Source: Rubrivivax sp. (lineage in GTDB: Bacteria; Pseudomonadota; Gammaproteobacteria; Burkholderiales; Burkholderiaceae_C). Taken from it: DNA of 64,000 bases. This document shows positions 15,915 to 25,908 of this stretch, piece after piece. Within the stretch, counting starts at the first letter, position 1. Every line of letters starts with the position of its first letter. Made by a program: the position numbers and the translations under genes. The stretch is taken from contig JALHPF010000006.1 of assembly GCA_022842595.1 (NCBI GenBank), forward strand, positions 62,001 through 126,000, read 5' to 3'. Under the pieces are notes generated by a model. That model was given only the letters and a program-made list of their open reading frames with translations, was not told the origin of the DNA and did not search any database.

Positions 15915-16478
15915 ATGACTCGACGCCGTCTGATCCTGCTGGGTGCCCTGGGCCTGCCGCTGGCGGCCCGAGCCGACGAAGCCGTGGCCGCCTTGCTGCG
16001 CGAAGGCGGTGCCGTCATCGCCTTTCGCCATGCGTTGGCGCCTGGTACCTTCGACCCGCCGGAGTTCAGGCCCGGCGTGTGCAGCACCCAGCGCAATCTC
16101 AACGACGAAGGCCGAGCCCAAGCTCGGCGCATCGGCCAGTGGCTGGCGCAGCGCCAGCTGGTGCCGGCGGCCGTGCGCAGCAGCCCCTGGTGCCGCTGCA
16201 TGGAGACGGCCACCCTGGCCTTCGGGCGCGCCGAGGCCTGGCCGGCGCTGGGGTCGCCGCGTGGCGCCAGCGAGACCACGAATGCCGAGTCCGTGCGCGC
16301 CCTGGCCGATGCCGTCGCGGCCGCCAGCCGCCAACGCGGCCGCTTCGAGGCCTGGGTGACGCACCAGTTCGTGCTCAGCCGCCTGGTCGGCGAGGCCGCC
16401 AGTTCCGGCGAAGGCCTGGTGTTGCGGGCGGCGCCAGGCGCCAGTCTGCAGGTGCTGGGGCGCCTGGTCATCGCTTGA
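15915..16478 (+). CDS. Histidine phosphatase superfamily protein, exported
   Basis: A 187-residue protein with an N-terminal Arg-rich signal sequence ([19 protein letters not shown]). The mature part has [15 protein letters not shown]; the catalytic RH (residues 38-39) is followed by Ala rather than the usual Gly of the RHG motif. The arginine segment [14 protein letters not shown] and a second histidine in WVTHQFVL complete the usual phosphatase set. It belongs to a subgroup resembling SixA-like or phosphoglycerate-mutase-like periplasmic proteins with unknown substrate. It lies between the antiporter and apt, separated by short gaps. Confidence 0.78.
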   Translation: MTRRRLILLGALGLPLAARADEAVAALLREGGAVIAFRHALAPGTFDPPEFRPGVCSTQRNLNDEGRAQARRIGQWLAQRQLVPAAVRSSPWCRCMETATLAFGRAEAWPALGSPRGASETTNAESVRALADAVAAASRQRGRFEAWVTHQFVLSRLVGEAASSGEGLVLRAAPGASLQVLGRLVIA

Positions 16479-16515
16479 GGGCTGCGGCCCTGCCCCGACG
16501 GCACAATCCTCGGCC

Positions 16516-17055
16516 ATGACGCCTGCCCAGACCATCCGTGCCCATATCCGCACCGTGCCCGACTGGCCGGCGCCGGGCGTTCAGTTCCGCGACATCACGC
16601 CGCTGCTGGCCAACCCGAAGGTCTTCCGCATCCTCATCGACGAGTTCGTTCACCGCTACTTCGATGTCAAGCCCAGTGCCATCGCCGGGCTCGACGCCCG
16701 CGGTTTCATCATCGGCGCGGTCGTGGCCTACGAGCTGAACGTCGGCTTCGTGCCGATCCGCAAGAAGGGCAAGCTGCCTTTCACCACGGTGGAAGAAACC
16801 TACGAGCTGGAATACGGCAGCGCCACGGTCGAAATGCACACCGACGCGGTGAAGCCCGGTGACCGCGTCGTCCTCATCGACGACCTGATCGCCACCGGCG
16901 GCACGATGATGGCGGGCAAGAAGCTGCTCGAACGCCTGGGCGCCCAGGTCATCGAAGGTGCGGCCATCGTCGACCTGCCGGAACTGGAAGGCTCGGCCAG
17001 GTTGCGCGCCTCCGGCCTGCCGCTGTTCACGCTGGTGGACTTCGCGGGGCATTGA
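16516..17055 (+). CDS. apt: Adenine phosphoribosyltransferase
   Basis: A 179-residue type I phosphoribosyltransferase. The N-terminal [17 protein letters not shown] is diagnostic for [17 protein letters not shown] follows, and the PRPP-binding loop [14 protein letters not shown] is at about 116-129. It converts adenine and PRPP to AMP in purine salvage. The gene is single and preceded by a CACAAT -10-like sequence 9 bases before the ATG, suggesting a short leader. Full family length. Confidence 0.95.
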   Translation: MTPAQTIRAHIRTVPDWPAPGVQFRDITPLLANPKVFRILIDEFVHRYFDVKPSAIAGLDARGFIIGAVVAYELNVGFVPIRKKGKLPFTTVEETYELEYGSATVEMHTDAVKPGDRVVLIDDLIATGGTMMAGKKLLERLGAQVIEGAAIVDLPELEGSARLRASGLPLFTLVDFAGH

Positions 17056-17122
17056 GCTTCAGCCGGAAGCTCCACCTTGTGGCCTAATCGAGGGCTGTCC
17101 GAAAATTTCCTGAAAGTCCGTC

Positions 17123-17293
17123 ATGGCCAACAAGATCAGAACCGAAGCCGACCGCAAGGCCACCCCGCGTCCGGCGCCCGTTGCCGGCACCAACTCACGC
17201 ATCAACGGCGGCGGCCAGCGCATCAGCCTGGAGCGCGGCTCGCATACCCGCAGCAAGAAGAACCCCGGCAAGCGCCCCGGCAAGGGCGGCTGA
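17123..17293 (+). CDS. Small basic protein, 56 aa, unknown function
   Basis: An ATG at 17123 opens 56 codons to a TGA at 17293. The product starts MANKIRTEADRKATPRP, has a Gly/Asn-rich centre (TNSRINGGGQRISLERGS) and ends in a Lys/Arg/Gly/Pro-rich tail (SKKNPGKRPGKGG). It is highly basic, with no membrane segment or cysteine, as expected for a protein that binds nucleic acid or ribosomes, but no known family was recognised. It sits 67 bases after apt and 65 before the flavoprotein gene. Third positions are G/C-rich as in neighbouring genes, which supports translation. Confidence 0.6.
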   Translation: MANKIRTEADRKATPRPAPVAGTNSRINGGGQRISLERGSHTRSKKNPGKRPGKGG

Positions 17294-17358
17294 CGCCCCC
17301 CGGCGCACACCCGTGCGCCCCGGCCGGCAACCCGTGCAACCGCATCGCCGCCGCGCCC

Positions 17359-19065
17359 ATGATCCGCATCACCGAACTTCGGCTGCCGCTGAACCACGCG
17401 GCGGACGAATTGCGCCCGGCCGTCGTTGCGCGCCTGGGCCTGGCTGATGCCGAACTAAGGGATTTCAGCGTCTTCAAGCGCAGCTTCGATGCGCGCAAGA
17501 AGTCCGCCATCGTCCTGATCTACACGCTGGACTGCACGCTCGCCCCCGGCGTCGACGAAGCCGCGCTGCTGCGTCGCTTCCAGGGCGATCCGCATGTCCG
17601 ACCCAGCCCCGACACCCGTTACCGCTTCGTAACTCATGCCCCGGCTGACTTCCGGGCCAGCGGGCGATTGCGCCCGGTCGTCATCGGCTTCGGCCCCTGC
17701 GGCCTGTTCGCTGCCCTCGTGCTGGCCCAGATGGGCCTGGCGCCGATCGTGCTGGAGCGCGGCCGGCCGGTGCGCGAGCGCACCAAGGACACCTGGGGCC
17801 TGTGGCGCCAGGGTGTGCTGAACCCCGACAGCAACGTGCAGTTCGGCGAAGGCGGGGCCGGCACCTTCAGCGACGGCAAGCTCTGGAGCCAGATCAGCGA
17901 CCCGCGCCACCTCACCCGCAAGGTGCTGACGGAATTCGTCAAGGCGGGCGCGCCGGAAGAGATCCTGTTTGTCGCCAAGCCGCACATCGGCACCTTCCGC
18001 CTGGTCGGCATGATCGAGAAGATGCGCGCCGAGATCGAGGCGCTGGGCGGCGAAGTGCGGTTCGGCCAGCGCGTGGCCGACCTGGACATCGACACCGACA
18101 CCCAGGGCCGCAAACGAGTTCAGGGCGTGGTGCTGGCCTCGGGCGAGCAGATCGCCGCCAGCCACGTCGTCATGGCGCTGGGCCACAGTGCACGCGACAC
18201 CTTCGTGATGCTGGCCGAACGCGGCGTGTTCCTGGAGGCCAAGCCGTTCTCGATCGGTTTTCGCGTCGAACATCCACAAGGCGTGATCGATCGCGCGCGC
18301 TTCGGCACCAGCGCCGGCCACCCCATCCTGGGCGCGGCCGACTACAAGCTGGTGCACCATGCCGCCAACGGGCGCTCGGTCTACAGCTTCTGCATGTGCC
18401 CGGGCGGCACGGTCGTGGCCGCCACCAGTGAACCCGGCCGCGTCGTCACCAACGGCATGAGCCAGTACAGCCGCAACGAGCGCAATGCCAACGCCGGCAT
18501 CGTCGTGGGCATTTCGCCGCAGGACTACCGCCAGGACGGCCAGCAGCAAGGCCCGGTGAACCCGCTGGACGGCATGGCCTTCCAGCGCTTCTGGGAAAGC
18601 CGTGCCTTCGAACTCGGCGGCGGCGGCTACCAGGCGCCCGGCCAGCGGCTGGGCGACTTCGTGCAAGGCCGTGCGTCCACCGCGTTCGACACGGTCCAAC
18701 CCTCGTACAAGCCGGGCGTCACGCCCACGAATCTGGCCGAGCGCGGCCACGGCAGCCTGCCCGACTATGCGCTGGCCGCCATCCGCGAAGCCCTGCCCGC
18801 CTTCGAGCGCCAGATCAAGGGCTTTGCCATGCCCGACGCCGTGCTCACCGGCGTCGAAACGCGCACCTCGTCACCGCTGCGCATCACCCGCGGACGGGAC
18901 TACCAGAGCCTGAACGTCGCCGGCCTGTACCCGGCTGGCGAAGGCGCCGGTTATGCCGGCGGGATCATGTCTGCCGGCGTCGACGGCATCGAAGTCGCCG
19001 AAGCCCTGGCCACCGACCTGGTTGGCTCGCCTGCCGGGCGCAAGACCGAGACGTCAGCCCCCTGA
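17359..19065 (+). CDS. NAD(P)/FAD-dependent oxidoreductase (COG2509-like flavoprotein)
   Basis: A 568-residue protein with an N-terminal domain (1-95, [20 protein letters not shown]) typical of the COG2509 'uncharacterized FAD-dependent dehydrogenases', then a Rossmann FAD site [14 protein letters not shown] at about 106-119. The segments [17 protein letters not shown] and [13 protein letters not shown] follow, and a C-terminal FAD site reads [22 protein letters not shown]. This is full length for the family. Substrate is unknown; homologues are widespread in bacteria and plastids. The ATG at 17359 matches the family start. Confidence 0.9.
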   Translation: MIRITELRLPLNHAADELRPAVVARLGLADAELRDFSVFKRSFDARKKSAIVLIYTLDCTLAPGVDEAALLRRFQGDPHVRPSPDTRYRFVTHAPADFRASGRLRPVVIGFGPCGLFAALVLAQMGLAPIVLERGRPVRERTKDTWGLWRQGVLNPDSNVQFGEGGAGTFSDGKLWSQISDPRHLTRKVLTEFVKAGAPEEILFVAKPHIGTFRLVGMIEKMRAEIEALGGEVRFGQRVADLDIDTDTQGRKRVQGVVLASGEQIAASHVVMALGHSARDTFVMLAERGVFLEAKPFSIGFRVEHPQGVIDRARFGTSAGHPILGAADYKLVHHAANGRSVYSFCMCPGGTVVAATSEPGRVVTNGMSQYSRNERNANAGIVVGISPQDYRQDGQQQGPVNPLDGMAFQRFWESRAFELGGGGYQAPGQRLGDFVQGRASTAFDTVQPSYKPGVTPTNLAERGHGSLPDYALAAIREALPAFERQIKGFAMPDAVLTGVETRTSSPLRITRGRDYQSLNVAGLYPAGEGAGYAGGIMSAGVDGIEVAEALATDLVGSPAGRKTETSAP

Positions 19066-19274
19066 CAGGCCTGCGCCGTGGCGTGCATCACGCCATACCG
19101 ATCTTGCATGACCCCCCTGCGAGCCAGTGGTTACGGCGCGATTACATTGGTTTGACAATCAGCGCCCCGGCCTTCTTCGGCGTTGTCGCGCGGCATTCGG
19201 CCAGTCCCACGAACCCTGCTGGGACTGTCCCAATTCCGTCATTTCGCCATCCTTCCACCTTCTCGGAGACTGCC

Positions 19275-21170
19275 ATGAACCGACCCGCCCTCGACGGCCT
19301 GAAGCTCAACACACCAGCCCATGTCCAGCACCACGGCCTGGTGAACTGGGTGGCCGAAGTAGCCGCCCTCACCGAAGCCAGGGACGTCTACTGGTGTGAC
19401 GGCTCCAAGGAAGAGTACGACCGCCTGTGCGCGCAGCTGGTGGCGGCCGGCACGCTGAAGAAGCTGAACCCGGAGCTGCGCCCGAACAGCTTCCTGGCCC
19501 TCAGCGACCCGGGCGACGTGGCGCGCGTGGAAGACCGCACCTACATCTGCAGTGCCGCGCGTGAAGACGCCGGCCCCACCAACAACTGGATGGCTCCGGC
19601 CGAGATGCGCGCGCTGCTGCAGACCGGTGACCAGGCGCTGTTCAAGGGCGCGATGAAGGGCCGCACGATGTATGTCGTGCCGTTCTCGATGGGTCCGCTG
19701 GGTTCGCACATCAGCCACATCGGCGTCGAGCTCACCGACAGCCCGTACGTGGCCATCAGCATGCGCACGATGACACGCATGGGCCGCGGTGCGCTGGACG
19801 TGCTGGGTGCCGATGGCCACTTCGTGCCCTGCGTGCACACCGTGGGCGCGCCCCTGGCCGAAGGCCAGAAGGACGTGGCCTGGCCCTGCAGCGCCACGAA
19901 GTACATCGTCCACTACCCGGAAACGCGGGAAATCTGGTCCTACGGCTCGGGCTACGGCGGCAATGCCCTGCTCGGCAAGAAGTGCTTCGCGCTGCGCATC
20001 GCCTCGAACATGGGCCGCCAGGCGGCCGCGCAGGACGGCACCGGCTGGCTCGCCGAGCACATGCTGATCCTGGGCGTCACAACCCCGGCAGGCAAGAAAT
20101 ACCACGTCGCTGCCGCCTTCCCCAGCGCCTGCGGCAAGACCAACTTCAGCATGCTGGTGCCGCCCAGCGGCTACGCTGGCTGGAAAGTCACCACCGTGGG
20201 TGACGACATCGCCTGGATCAAGCCCGGCGTGGATGCCCAAGGCCGGGCCCGCATGTACGCCATCAACCCTGAAGCCGGCTATTTCGGCGTCGCCCCGGGC
20301 ACCAACGACCACACCAACCCCAACTGCATGGCCTCGCTGAAGCGCGACACCATCTTCACCAATGTCGCGCTCACCGACGACGGCGACGTCTGGTGGGAAG
20401 GCATGACCGACACGCCGCCGGCACACCTGACCGACTGGCAAGGCAAGGACTGGACGCCGGCCATCGCCAAGGCAACCGGCGCCAAGGCCGCGCATCCGAA
20501 TTCCCGCTTCACGGTGGCCGCCACCGCCAACCCGGTGCTCGACCCGGAATGGGACAGCCCCGCCGGCGTGCCCATCGACGCCTTCGTCTTTGGCGGCCGG
20601 CGCAGCACCACGGTGCCGCTGGTCACCGAAGCCCGCACCTGGGCCGAAGGCGTGTACATGGCCGCGACCATGGGCAGCGAAACCACCGCCGCGATGGCTG
20701 GCGGCAACGGCGCCGTTCGCCGCGACCCGTTCGCGATGCTGCCTTTCATCGGCTACAACATGGCCGACTACTTCCAGCACTGGCTGAACATCGGCGAACA
20801 GCTCGGCAAGAAGGCGGCCCTGCTGCCGCGCATCTACTGTGTCAACTGGTTCCGCAAAGGCGCCGATGGCCAGTTCGTCTGGCCGGGCTATGGCGAGAAC
20901 ATGCGCGTGCTGGAATGGATGATCGGCCGCCTCGAAGGCAGTGCCGGTGGCATCGACAACGTGTTCGGCGTCAGCCCGCGCTATGAAGACCTGCGCTGGG
21001 ACGGCCTGGCCTTCAGCCGGGCGCAGTTCGACAGCGTCATCGGCATCGACAAGGCGGCCTGGCAGCAGGAACTGGCCTTGCACGGCGAGCTGTTCAAGAC
21101 GCTGGAATACCACCTGCCCGCGGCGCTGCCCACCACCCGCGCCCGCATCGCCGAACGCCTGGGCACTTGA
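19275..21170 (+). CDS. pckG: Phosphoenolpyruvate carboxykinase (GTP)
   Basis: A 631-residue GTP-type PEPCK. The kinase-1a loop FPSACGKTN lies at about 281-289, the metal-binding [14 protein letters not shown] follows, and the mobile NWFRKG segment and R-loop region are present. It converts oxaloacetate and GTP to PEP, CO2 and GDP in gluconeogenesis. The ATG at 19275 follows GGAGA. Its stop overlaps the TTG start of the next gene. The 209-base upstream gap has a TTGACA at 19152-19157 but no convincing -10. Confidence 0.96.
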   Translation: MNRPALDGLKLNTPAHVQHHGLVNWVAEVAALTEARDVYWCDGSKEEYDRLCAQLVAAGTLKKLNPELRPNSFLALSDPGDVARVEDRTYICSAAREDAGPTNNWMAPAEMRALLQTGDQALFKGAMKGRTMYVVPFSMGPLGSHISHIGVELTDSPYVAISMRTMTRMGRGALDVLGADGHFVPCVHTVGAPLAEGQKDVAWPCSATKYIVHYPETREIWSYGSGYGGNALLGKKCFALRIASNMGRQAAAQDGTGWLAEHMLILGVTTPAGKKYHVAAAFPSACGKTNFSMLVPPSGYAGWKVTTVGDDIAWIKPGVDAQGRARMYAINPEAGYFGVAPGTNDHTNPNCMASLKRDTIFTNVALTDDGDVWWEGMTDTPPAHLTDWQGKDWTPAIAKATGAKAAHPNSRFTVAATANPVLDPEWDSPAGVPIDAFVFGGRRSTTVPLVTEARTWAEGVYMAATMGSETTAAMAGGNGAVRRDPFAMLPFIGYNMADYFQHWLNIGEQLGKKAALLPRIYCVNWFRKGADGQFVWPGYGENMRVLEWMIGRLEGSAGGIDNVFGVSPRYEDLRWDGLAFSRAQFDSVIGIDKAAWQQELALHGELFKTLEYHLPAALPTTRARIAERLGT

Positions 21171-22252
21171 CCGGCACAGCCCTGCTGGCGGCCTTCGAGC
21201 AGCAGGCCGCCTGGTGCGACGCTTCGGCGCCTTTCACGGCGCATGTGCTTCGCGCCAGCCGCCAGTGGCTGGCGGACGATGCGGCCGCACAGGCCGACTT
21301 TTCCGCCTTGGCCGAGGACCCCTTGGCGGCCGCCGTGCCTCTGCGCTGGGTCGGTGGCCTGCATCTGCTGGCCCTGCAGGGCCAGCAGCCCTGGGCCGGG
21401 CTCTGGCCACCCGCCAACGGTGCCGCCGATGACGGCCCGCTCGATGCCGCCATCCGCCTGGCCTGGCAGAGCCGCCAACCCCTGTTGCGCGACGCCCTGT
21501 CGCGGCCGCCGCAAACCAACGAAGCCCAGCGCAGCGCCGCCTTGCTGCCGGGCCTGCTGCACATCGCAGCGGCCACCGGCCTGCCGCTGGCCCTGCTTGA
21601 AATAGGCGCATCGGCCGGCCTGAACCTGTGGTGTGACCGCTACCGGCTGGCCCCTGCCACCGAGCCCGCCTGGGCCTGGGGAGACGCCAGCGCCGCGGTG
21701 ACGCTGCGGCCGGCCTGGACAGGCCCGCCACCGTGGCGCGCCGGGGACGGGGGGCGCCCGCCTTCGCTGGACGTGCGCCACCGCGCCGCCTGCGACGCCT
21801 ACCCCGTCGACCTGCGCCAGCCCGCCGAAGCGCTGCGCCTGGCGTCCTTCATCTGGCCCGAACAGACCGAGCGCCTGGCCCGTCTGCGCGCAGCCCAGGC
21901 GGCGGTGGCCGGGTGGATGACGCAAGAGGGTGTGCAGGTCCAGGCGCTGCCGGCGGCCGCGTTCGTGCGGCGTGAACTGCAGCGGCTGCGGCCGGGCGTG
22001 ACCACCGTGCTGATGCACTCGGTCGTCTGGCAGTACATCGCCGCAGCCGAACAACAGGCCATCATCCAGGCCATGCAGGAAGCCGCCGCCCACGCCACAC
22101 CCGCCGCGCCACTGGCCTGGCTGCGCTTCGAACCCGACGGTCCGCAGGGTGGCGTCGAGTTGAGATGCCAGCTCTGGCCGCACGGAAGTGAGTGCCTGCT
22201 CGCGCGATGCCACCCGCACGCCCAGCACATCACCTGGCTGCACAGCGCATGA
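21167..22252 (+). CDS. DUF2332 family protein
   Basis: A 361-residue protein of the DUF2332 family: [29 protein letters not shown] (a methyltransferase-like glycine motif [10 protein letters not shown]), a [15 protein letters not shown] continuation, and a HSVVWQYI segment near the end. Function unknown. The start is TTG at 21167, overlapping the pckG TGA, with no ATG until far inside the domain. Its own stop overlaps the following ATG (ATGA, 22249-22252). These overlaps imply translational coupling of pckG, this gene and the phosphoesterase. Confidence 0.82.
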   Translation: MTGTALLAAFEQQAAWCDASAPFTAHVLRASRQWLADDAAAQADFSALAEDPLAAAVPLRWVGGLHLLALQGQQPWAGLWPPANGAADDGPLDAAIRLAWQSRQPLLRDALSRPPQTNEAQRSAALLPGLLHIAAATGLPLALLEIGASAGLNLWCDRYRLAPATEPAWAWGDASAAVTLRPAWTGPPPWRAGDGGRPPSLDVRHRAACDAYPVDLRQPAEALRLASFIWPEQTERLARLRAAQAAVAGWMTQEGVQVQALPAAAFVRRELQRLRPGVTTVLMHSVVWQYIAAAEQQAIIQAMQEAAAHATPAAPLAWLRFEPDGPQGGVELRCQLWPHGSECLLARCHPHAQHITWLHSA

Positions 22253-23028
22253 AGCTGCAGCTGCTGTCCGACCTGCACCTGGAAACCGAGTCCTTCGAGC
22301 CCGAACCCGCCCCCGGTGCCGAATTGCTGGTGCTGGCCGGCGACATCGACAGCACCTGGGCCGGCTTCGAACGCTTTGCCGGCTGGCCGGTGCCGGTGCT
22401 GGTGGTGGCCGGCAACCACGAATACGACGACCGCGAGATGGGCGATGTGCCCGCCGCGCTGCGCGAGCATTGCGCGCGCTTCGGCCTGCAACTGCTGCAC
22501 CGCCAGGCCACGATCATCACTTCGGCCAGCGGCTTGCGTGTGCGTGTGCTCGGTGCCACGCGCTGGAGCGACTTCGACCTGTTCGGCGTCGCGCAACGCC
22601 CACGCGCCGAACGTGCTGCCGGCTACTTCCTGCGCCTGATGGCCGCCACCCGCGCTGGCGCGCCGCTGGACGCCGCCGGCGTGCGCGCCGAGGGCCTGGC
22701 TTGCCGCGCCTGGCTGGAAGGCGAACTGCAGCGCCCGGCCGGGGCCGGCTGGGACCGGACCCTGGTCGTGACGCACTTTGCGCCCAGCCTGCGCAGTGCC
22801 GACCCGCGCTACGGCAAGCAGCCCGGCACCGCCAGCTTCTGCAATGCCGACGATGACCTGCTGCCGCGCGCCGACCTCTGGCTGCACGGCCACCTGCATT
22901 GCCGCCACGACTACAGCCTGGCGCGCGCCGGCCGGGCGCCCGTGCGTGTGGTCTGCCAGGCACGCGGCCTGGCCGGCAAGGGCGAAGACCTTGGCTTCGA
23001 TGCCGGCAGGCTCATCGAGTTGAACTGA
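22249..23028 (+). CDS. Metallophosphoesterase, calcineurin-like
   Basis: A 259-residue cytoplasmic phosphoesterase with the full metal-binding set: SDLHLE (Asp8, His10), VLAGDID, GNHEYDD, VVTHFAPS and HGHLH. It probably hydrolyses a phosphate mono- or diester, but the substrate cannot be read from sequence. It begins inside the stop of the DUF2332 gene (ATGA overlap). The pairing of an unknown fold with a phosphoesterase is repeated in other genomes I recall, without known function. Confidence 0.88.
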   Translation: MKLQLLSDLHLETESFEPEPAPGAELLVLAGDIDSTWAGFERFAGWPVPVLVVAGNHEYDDREMGDVPAALREHCARFGLQLLHRQATIITSASGLRVRVLGATRWSDFDLFGVAQRPRAERAAGYFLRLMAATRAGAPLDAAGVRAEGLACRAWLEGELQRPAGAGWDRTLVVTHFAPSLRSADPRYGKQPGTASFCNADDDLLPRADLWLHGHLHCRHDYSLARAGRAPVRVVCQARGLAGKGEDLGFDAGRLIELN

Positions 23029-23086
23029 AGCGCCGGATGACACACTCTCGACTTCGACCCCAGCAACAACACCGAAGGAACCCAAG

Positions 23087-23509
23087 ATGAAGATCCTCGC
23101 CCCTGTCGACGGCAGCAGCTTCACCAAGCGCATGCTTGCCTATGTCGCCGCCAACAACGACTGGCTGGGCAGCCAGCACCAGTTCACCGTGCTCAACGTG
23201 CAGCCCGCCGTGCCGCCGCGCGCCGCGTCGGTGATCGACAAGGCCACGCTCAAGTCGTACTACGAATCGGAATCGGAGAAGGTCTTCAAGCCGATCCGCA
23301 CCTTCCTGGCCAAACAGGGCGTGCAGGCGCAGTACGTCGCCAAGGTGGGCCATGCCGCCGACATCATTGCCCAGACCGCCGACAAGGGCGGCTTCGACCT
23401 CGTCGTGCTGGGCTCGCACGGCCAGGGCTCGCTGCTGAATCTGGTGATGGGCTCGGTGGCGACGAAAGTCATCGCCCACTGCAAGGTGCCGGTGCTGCTG
23501 ATCCGCTGA
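23087..23509 (+). CDS. Universal stress protein UspA family
   Basis: A 140-residue single-domain Usp protein: MKILAPVDGSSFTKRMLAYV at the N-terminus and the ATP-binding loop GSHGQGSLLNLVMGSVATKV (G-2x-G-9x-G-S/T pattern) near 110-130, ending CKVPVLLIR. The ATP-binding type is therefore likely. It is cytoplasmic and usually induced by starvation or redox stress. An AAGGAA ribosome site lies before the ATG. It is convergent with the tetR gene, two bases apart. Confidence 0.92.
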   Translation: MKILAPVDGSSFTKRMLAYVAANNDWLGSQHQFTVLNVQPAVPPRAASVIDKATLKSYYESESEKVFKPIRTFLAKQGVQAQYVAKVGHAADIIAQTADKGGFDLVVLGSHGQGSLLNLVMGSVATKVIAHCKVPVLLIR

Positions 23510-23511
23510 AT

Positions 23512-24123
23512 TCAGCCCGCTGGTCGCAGCCCGCGGAAGAAGGCGCCCATCACCCAGCCGACGATCTGCTCGTCGCTGTGCTGGCCGCTGGCCTTCAGGA
23601 AGCCCGGCACCGGGTCGCATGCGCGCGCAAACACGCTGTACAGCACCACTTCAGGGGGCAGGCTGGCGTCGATGTCGCCTTCGGCCTGCGCCTTGACGAT
23701 CCAGGCGCCGAGGTGTTCGCTGACCTGCATCAGCAGGTCGAGGTATTCCTTGTGGCCCATCAGCTCGGCGCGCAGCGACGAGTTCTGTGACGGCAGCGAA
23801 GGCATCTCGCCGGCCAGTTGCACCACCAGCGCCCAGCGCACCACTGCCTGGAGGCGCTGCACCGCTGGTGCGCCTTCGATGTTGGCCTGTTCGTCGACCA
23901 CCGCCAGCGTGCGCTGCAGCAGCCGCACCATCGCCGCGGCGGCCAGGGCTTCCTTGGAAGGAAAGTGCTTGTACAGGCTGGCCTTGGCGATGCCGACGTC
24001 GGCGGCCACCTCATCCACCGTCATCAGGTCGAAACCCTTGTCGGCCAGCAACCGATTGACGGAAGCCACGATGGCGTCTTCACGCACGCGCAGGACTTGT
24101 TCTCGAAAAGATAGACGGGCCAT
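23512..24123 (-). CDS. TetR/AcrR family transcriptional regulator
   Basis: A 203-residue regulator with an N-terminal helix-turn-helix (TVDEVAADVGIAKASLYKHFPSKEAL, about 36-61) in which GIAKASLYKHF is the recognition helix. A variable ligand-binding domain follows. The ATG at 24123 was chosen over the TTG one codon upstream. A TAGAAT -10 ends 6 bases before the ATG, so the transcript may be leaderless. No obviously regulated transporter or enzyme is divergent from it. Confidence 0.88.
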   Translation of the reverse strand: MARLSFREQVLRVREDAIVASVNRLLADKGFDLMTVDEVAADVGIAKASLYKHFPSKEALAAAAMVRLLQRTLAVVDEQANIEGAPAVQRLQAVVRWALVVQLAGEMPSLPSQNSSLRAELMGHKEYLDLLMQVSEHLGAWIVKAQAEGDIDASLPPEVVLYSVFARACDPVPGFLKASGQHSDEQIVGWVMGAFFRGLRPAG

Positions 24124-24129
24124 CAACGG

Positions 24130-24135
24130 ATTCTA
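24130..24135 (-). promoter_or_regulatory. Putative -10 element of the tetR gene
   Basis: TAGAAT on the minus strand directly upstream of the ATG at 24123, giving a predicted transcription start at or near the start codon. Confidence 0.35.
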
Positions 24136-24179
24136 GGTGTGGGCTTTGCCCGGCAAGGTGGCGCCGGGCGAATTGGCCC

Positions 24180-24392
24180 TCAGGTCGAAGCGCGGCGCCG
24201 CGCCACCCAGCGCTGGACCCAGCCGCCGCGGTGCGGGTCAGGGGCCGCCTCGTCCAGGCCCGTGGCGCCCGCGGTTGGGGCCATGCTCAGGTCCAGCCCG
24301 AAAGCCGTGCCGAGGTCTGCCGGGTCATCCAGCGGATCGGCGGCGGGCCGCCAGGGGGTGTACCAGCGGTAGGGCGATGCGAGCTTGTTCAT
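24180..24392 (-). CDS. Small hypothetical protein (70 aa)
   Basis: Seventy residues beginning MNKLASPYRWYTPWRPAADP, with a DPADLGTAFGLDLSM core and a basic GGWVQRWVARRRAST tail. The DPAD-GTAFGLD pattern resembles unannotated short proteins I recall from Burkholderiales. There is no clear ribosome site before the ATG at 24392, and upstream sequence is Gly/Ala-coding-like. It could be a genuine small protein or a chance frame. The 170 bases between it and the Hsp70 gene contain no other candidate. Confidence 0.45.
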   Translation of the reverse strand: MNKLASPYRWYTPWRPAADPLDDPADLGTAFGLDLSMAPTAGATGLDEAAPDPHRGGWVQRWVARRRAST

Positions 24393-24564
24393 GGCGGCGG
24401 CGGCGGGTGGCTCGGTGGGCGGGACGCGCATCTGGCGGAAGCGCTGCCGACAGTGTCGGCGTCCAGGCGCCGGCACTGCAGCGGGAAGTGAAGGGCCGGC
24501 GGGTGGCAATTCAAGCGGTTGGCGTCGATAGAATCGCTCGCTTTGCGCGCGGGGAGCCGACGGC

Positions 24565-25905
24565 ATGGGCAGTGCATTTGCAGCCATCGACTTCGGCACA
24601 TCGAATTCGGGCATTGCCCTGCCCGAGCCGGCTGCTTCGGGTGGTCGGGGCGTGCGTCTGGTGCCGCTGGAAGGCCAGCACCCCACCATGCCGACGGCGG
24701 TTTTCTACCGTGCCGACACACCGGCCACCCAGGCCGAACCCGAGCGCCTCTATGGCCGCGCGGCCATGGCTGCCTATGTCGACGGCATCGACGGCCGGCT
24801 GATGCGTTCGATGAAGAGCATCCTCGGTTCAAACCTGCTCGACCAGAGCACCGACGTCGGCGGCGGCCGGGCCGTCGGCTACCGCGATGTCATCGTCGGT
24901 TACCTGCGCCACCTGAAGCAGCTGGCCGAAGCCGAGTTGCTGGCGCAGGGCGTCGAACCGCGGTTGTCGCGGGTGGTGCTGGGTCGGCCGGTGTTCTTCG
25001 TCGACGACGACCCGGTGCGCGACGCCCAGGCCCAGCAGGCGCTGGAAGCCGCGGCGCGCCAGGTGGGCTTTGCCGAAGTGCTGTTCCAGTACGAACCGAT
25101 CGCCGCGGCGCTCGACTTCGAAGCCGGGGTGCAGACCGAACAGCTGGTGCTGGTGGCCGATATCGGCGGCGGCACCTCGGATTTCTCGCTGGTGCGGGTG
25201 GGCCCCGATCGCCTGCGCGCAGGCCGCAGCCGGCCCGACCGGCGCGACGACATCCTGGCCAACCACGGCGTCCACCTGGCCGGCACCGACTTCGACCGCC
25301 ATGTCGAGCTCGCCGCGATCCTGCCGCTGCTGGGCTACCGCGCACGCCGCCCGCCGCGCCGCGGCGAAGCCGCTGACAGCGCCCCCGAGGTTCCCAGCAG
25401 CGTCTACTTCGACCTGGCGAGCTGGCATCTGATCAACACCGTCTACGCGCCGCAGCGCGTGGCCGAGCTGCGCCGGATGAAGGACTGGTACGCCGACAAG
25501 CGCCACCATGCCCGGCTGATGACGGCGCTGGACGAACGCCTGGGGCATGCGCTGGCGGCAGCGGCCGAAGCCGCAAAGATCGAAGTCGCACAGACCGGCC
25601 GCGCCCACATCGACCTGGGCCTGCTCGAACGTGGCCTGGCCAGCGACCTGCTCGAAGCCCAGGCGGCGGCGGCGATCGAGGCCGACCTCGAGAACATCGT
25701 CCAGGCCGCGGCCGAAACCGCCCGGCGTGCGGGCGTGGCGCCGGAATCGGTCGATGCGCTGTATTTCACCGGGGGCAGCACCGGCCTGGCGCCGCTGGTC
25801 GACCGCATCGCCGCAGGTTTCCCGAGCGCCCGGCAGGTGCGTGGCGACCGCTTTGCCAGCGTCGCCCAGGGGCTGGGCCTGCACGCCCGGGCCGTGTTCG
25901 GCTGA
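24565..25905 (+). CDS. Hsp70-like ATPase (YegD-type), no substrate-binding domain
   Basis: A 446-residue protein with the actin/Hsp70 ATPase fold: phosphate-1 motif AIDFGTSNSGIAL at 7-19, phosphate-2 LVADIGGGTSDFSL near 200, the connect segment FQYEPIAAALDFE, and adenosine motif LYFTGGSTGLAPL near 395. The chain ends soon after the ATPase domain, so the peptide-binding domain of DnaK is absent, as in E. coli YegD. The client and partner are unknown. It is single; a repeat-like palindrome follows the stop. Confidence 0.87.
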   Translation: MGSAFAAIDFGTSNSGIALPEPAASGGRGVRLVPLEGQHPTMPTAVFYRADTPATQAEPERLYGRAAMAAYVDGIDGRLMRSMKSILGSNLLDQSTDVGGGRAVGYRDVIVGYLRHLKQLAEAELLAQGVEPRLSRVVLGRPVFFVDDDPVRDAQAQQALEAAARQVGFAEVLFQYEPIAAALDFEAGVQTEQLVLVADIGGGTSDFSLVRVGPDRLRAGRSRPDRRDDILANHGVHLAGTDFDRHVELAAILPLLGYRARRPPRRGEAADSAPEVPSSVYFDLASWHLINTVYAPQRVAELRRMKDWYADKRHHARLMTALDERLGHALAAAAEAAKIEVAQTGRAHIDLGLLERGLASDLLEAQAAAAIEADLENIVQAAAETARRAGVAPESVDALYFTGGSTGLAPLVDRIAAGFPSARQVRGDRFASVAQGLGLHARAVFG

Positions 25906-25908
25906 GTG

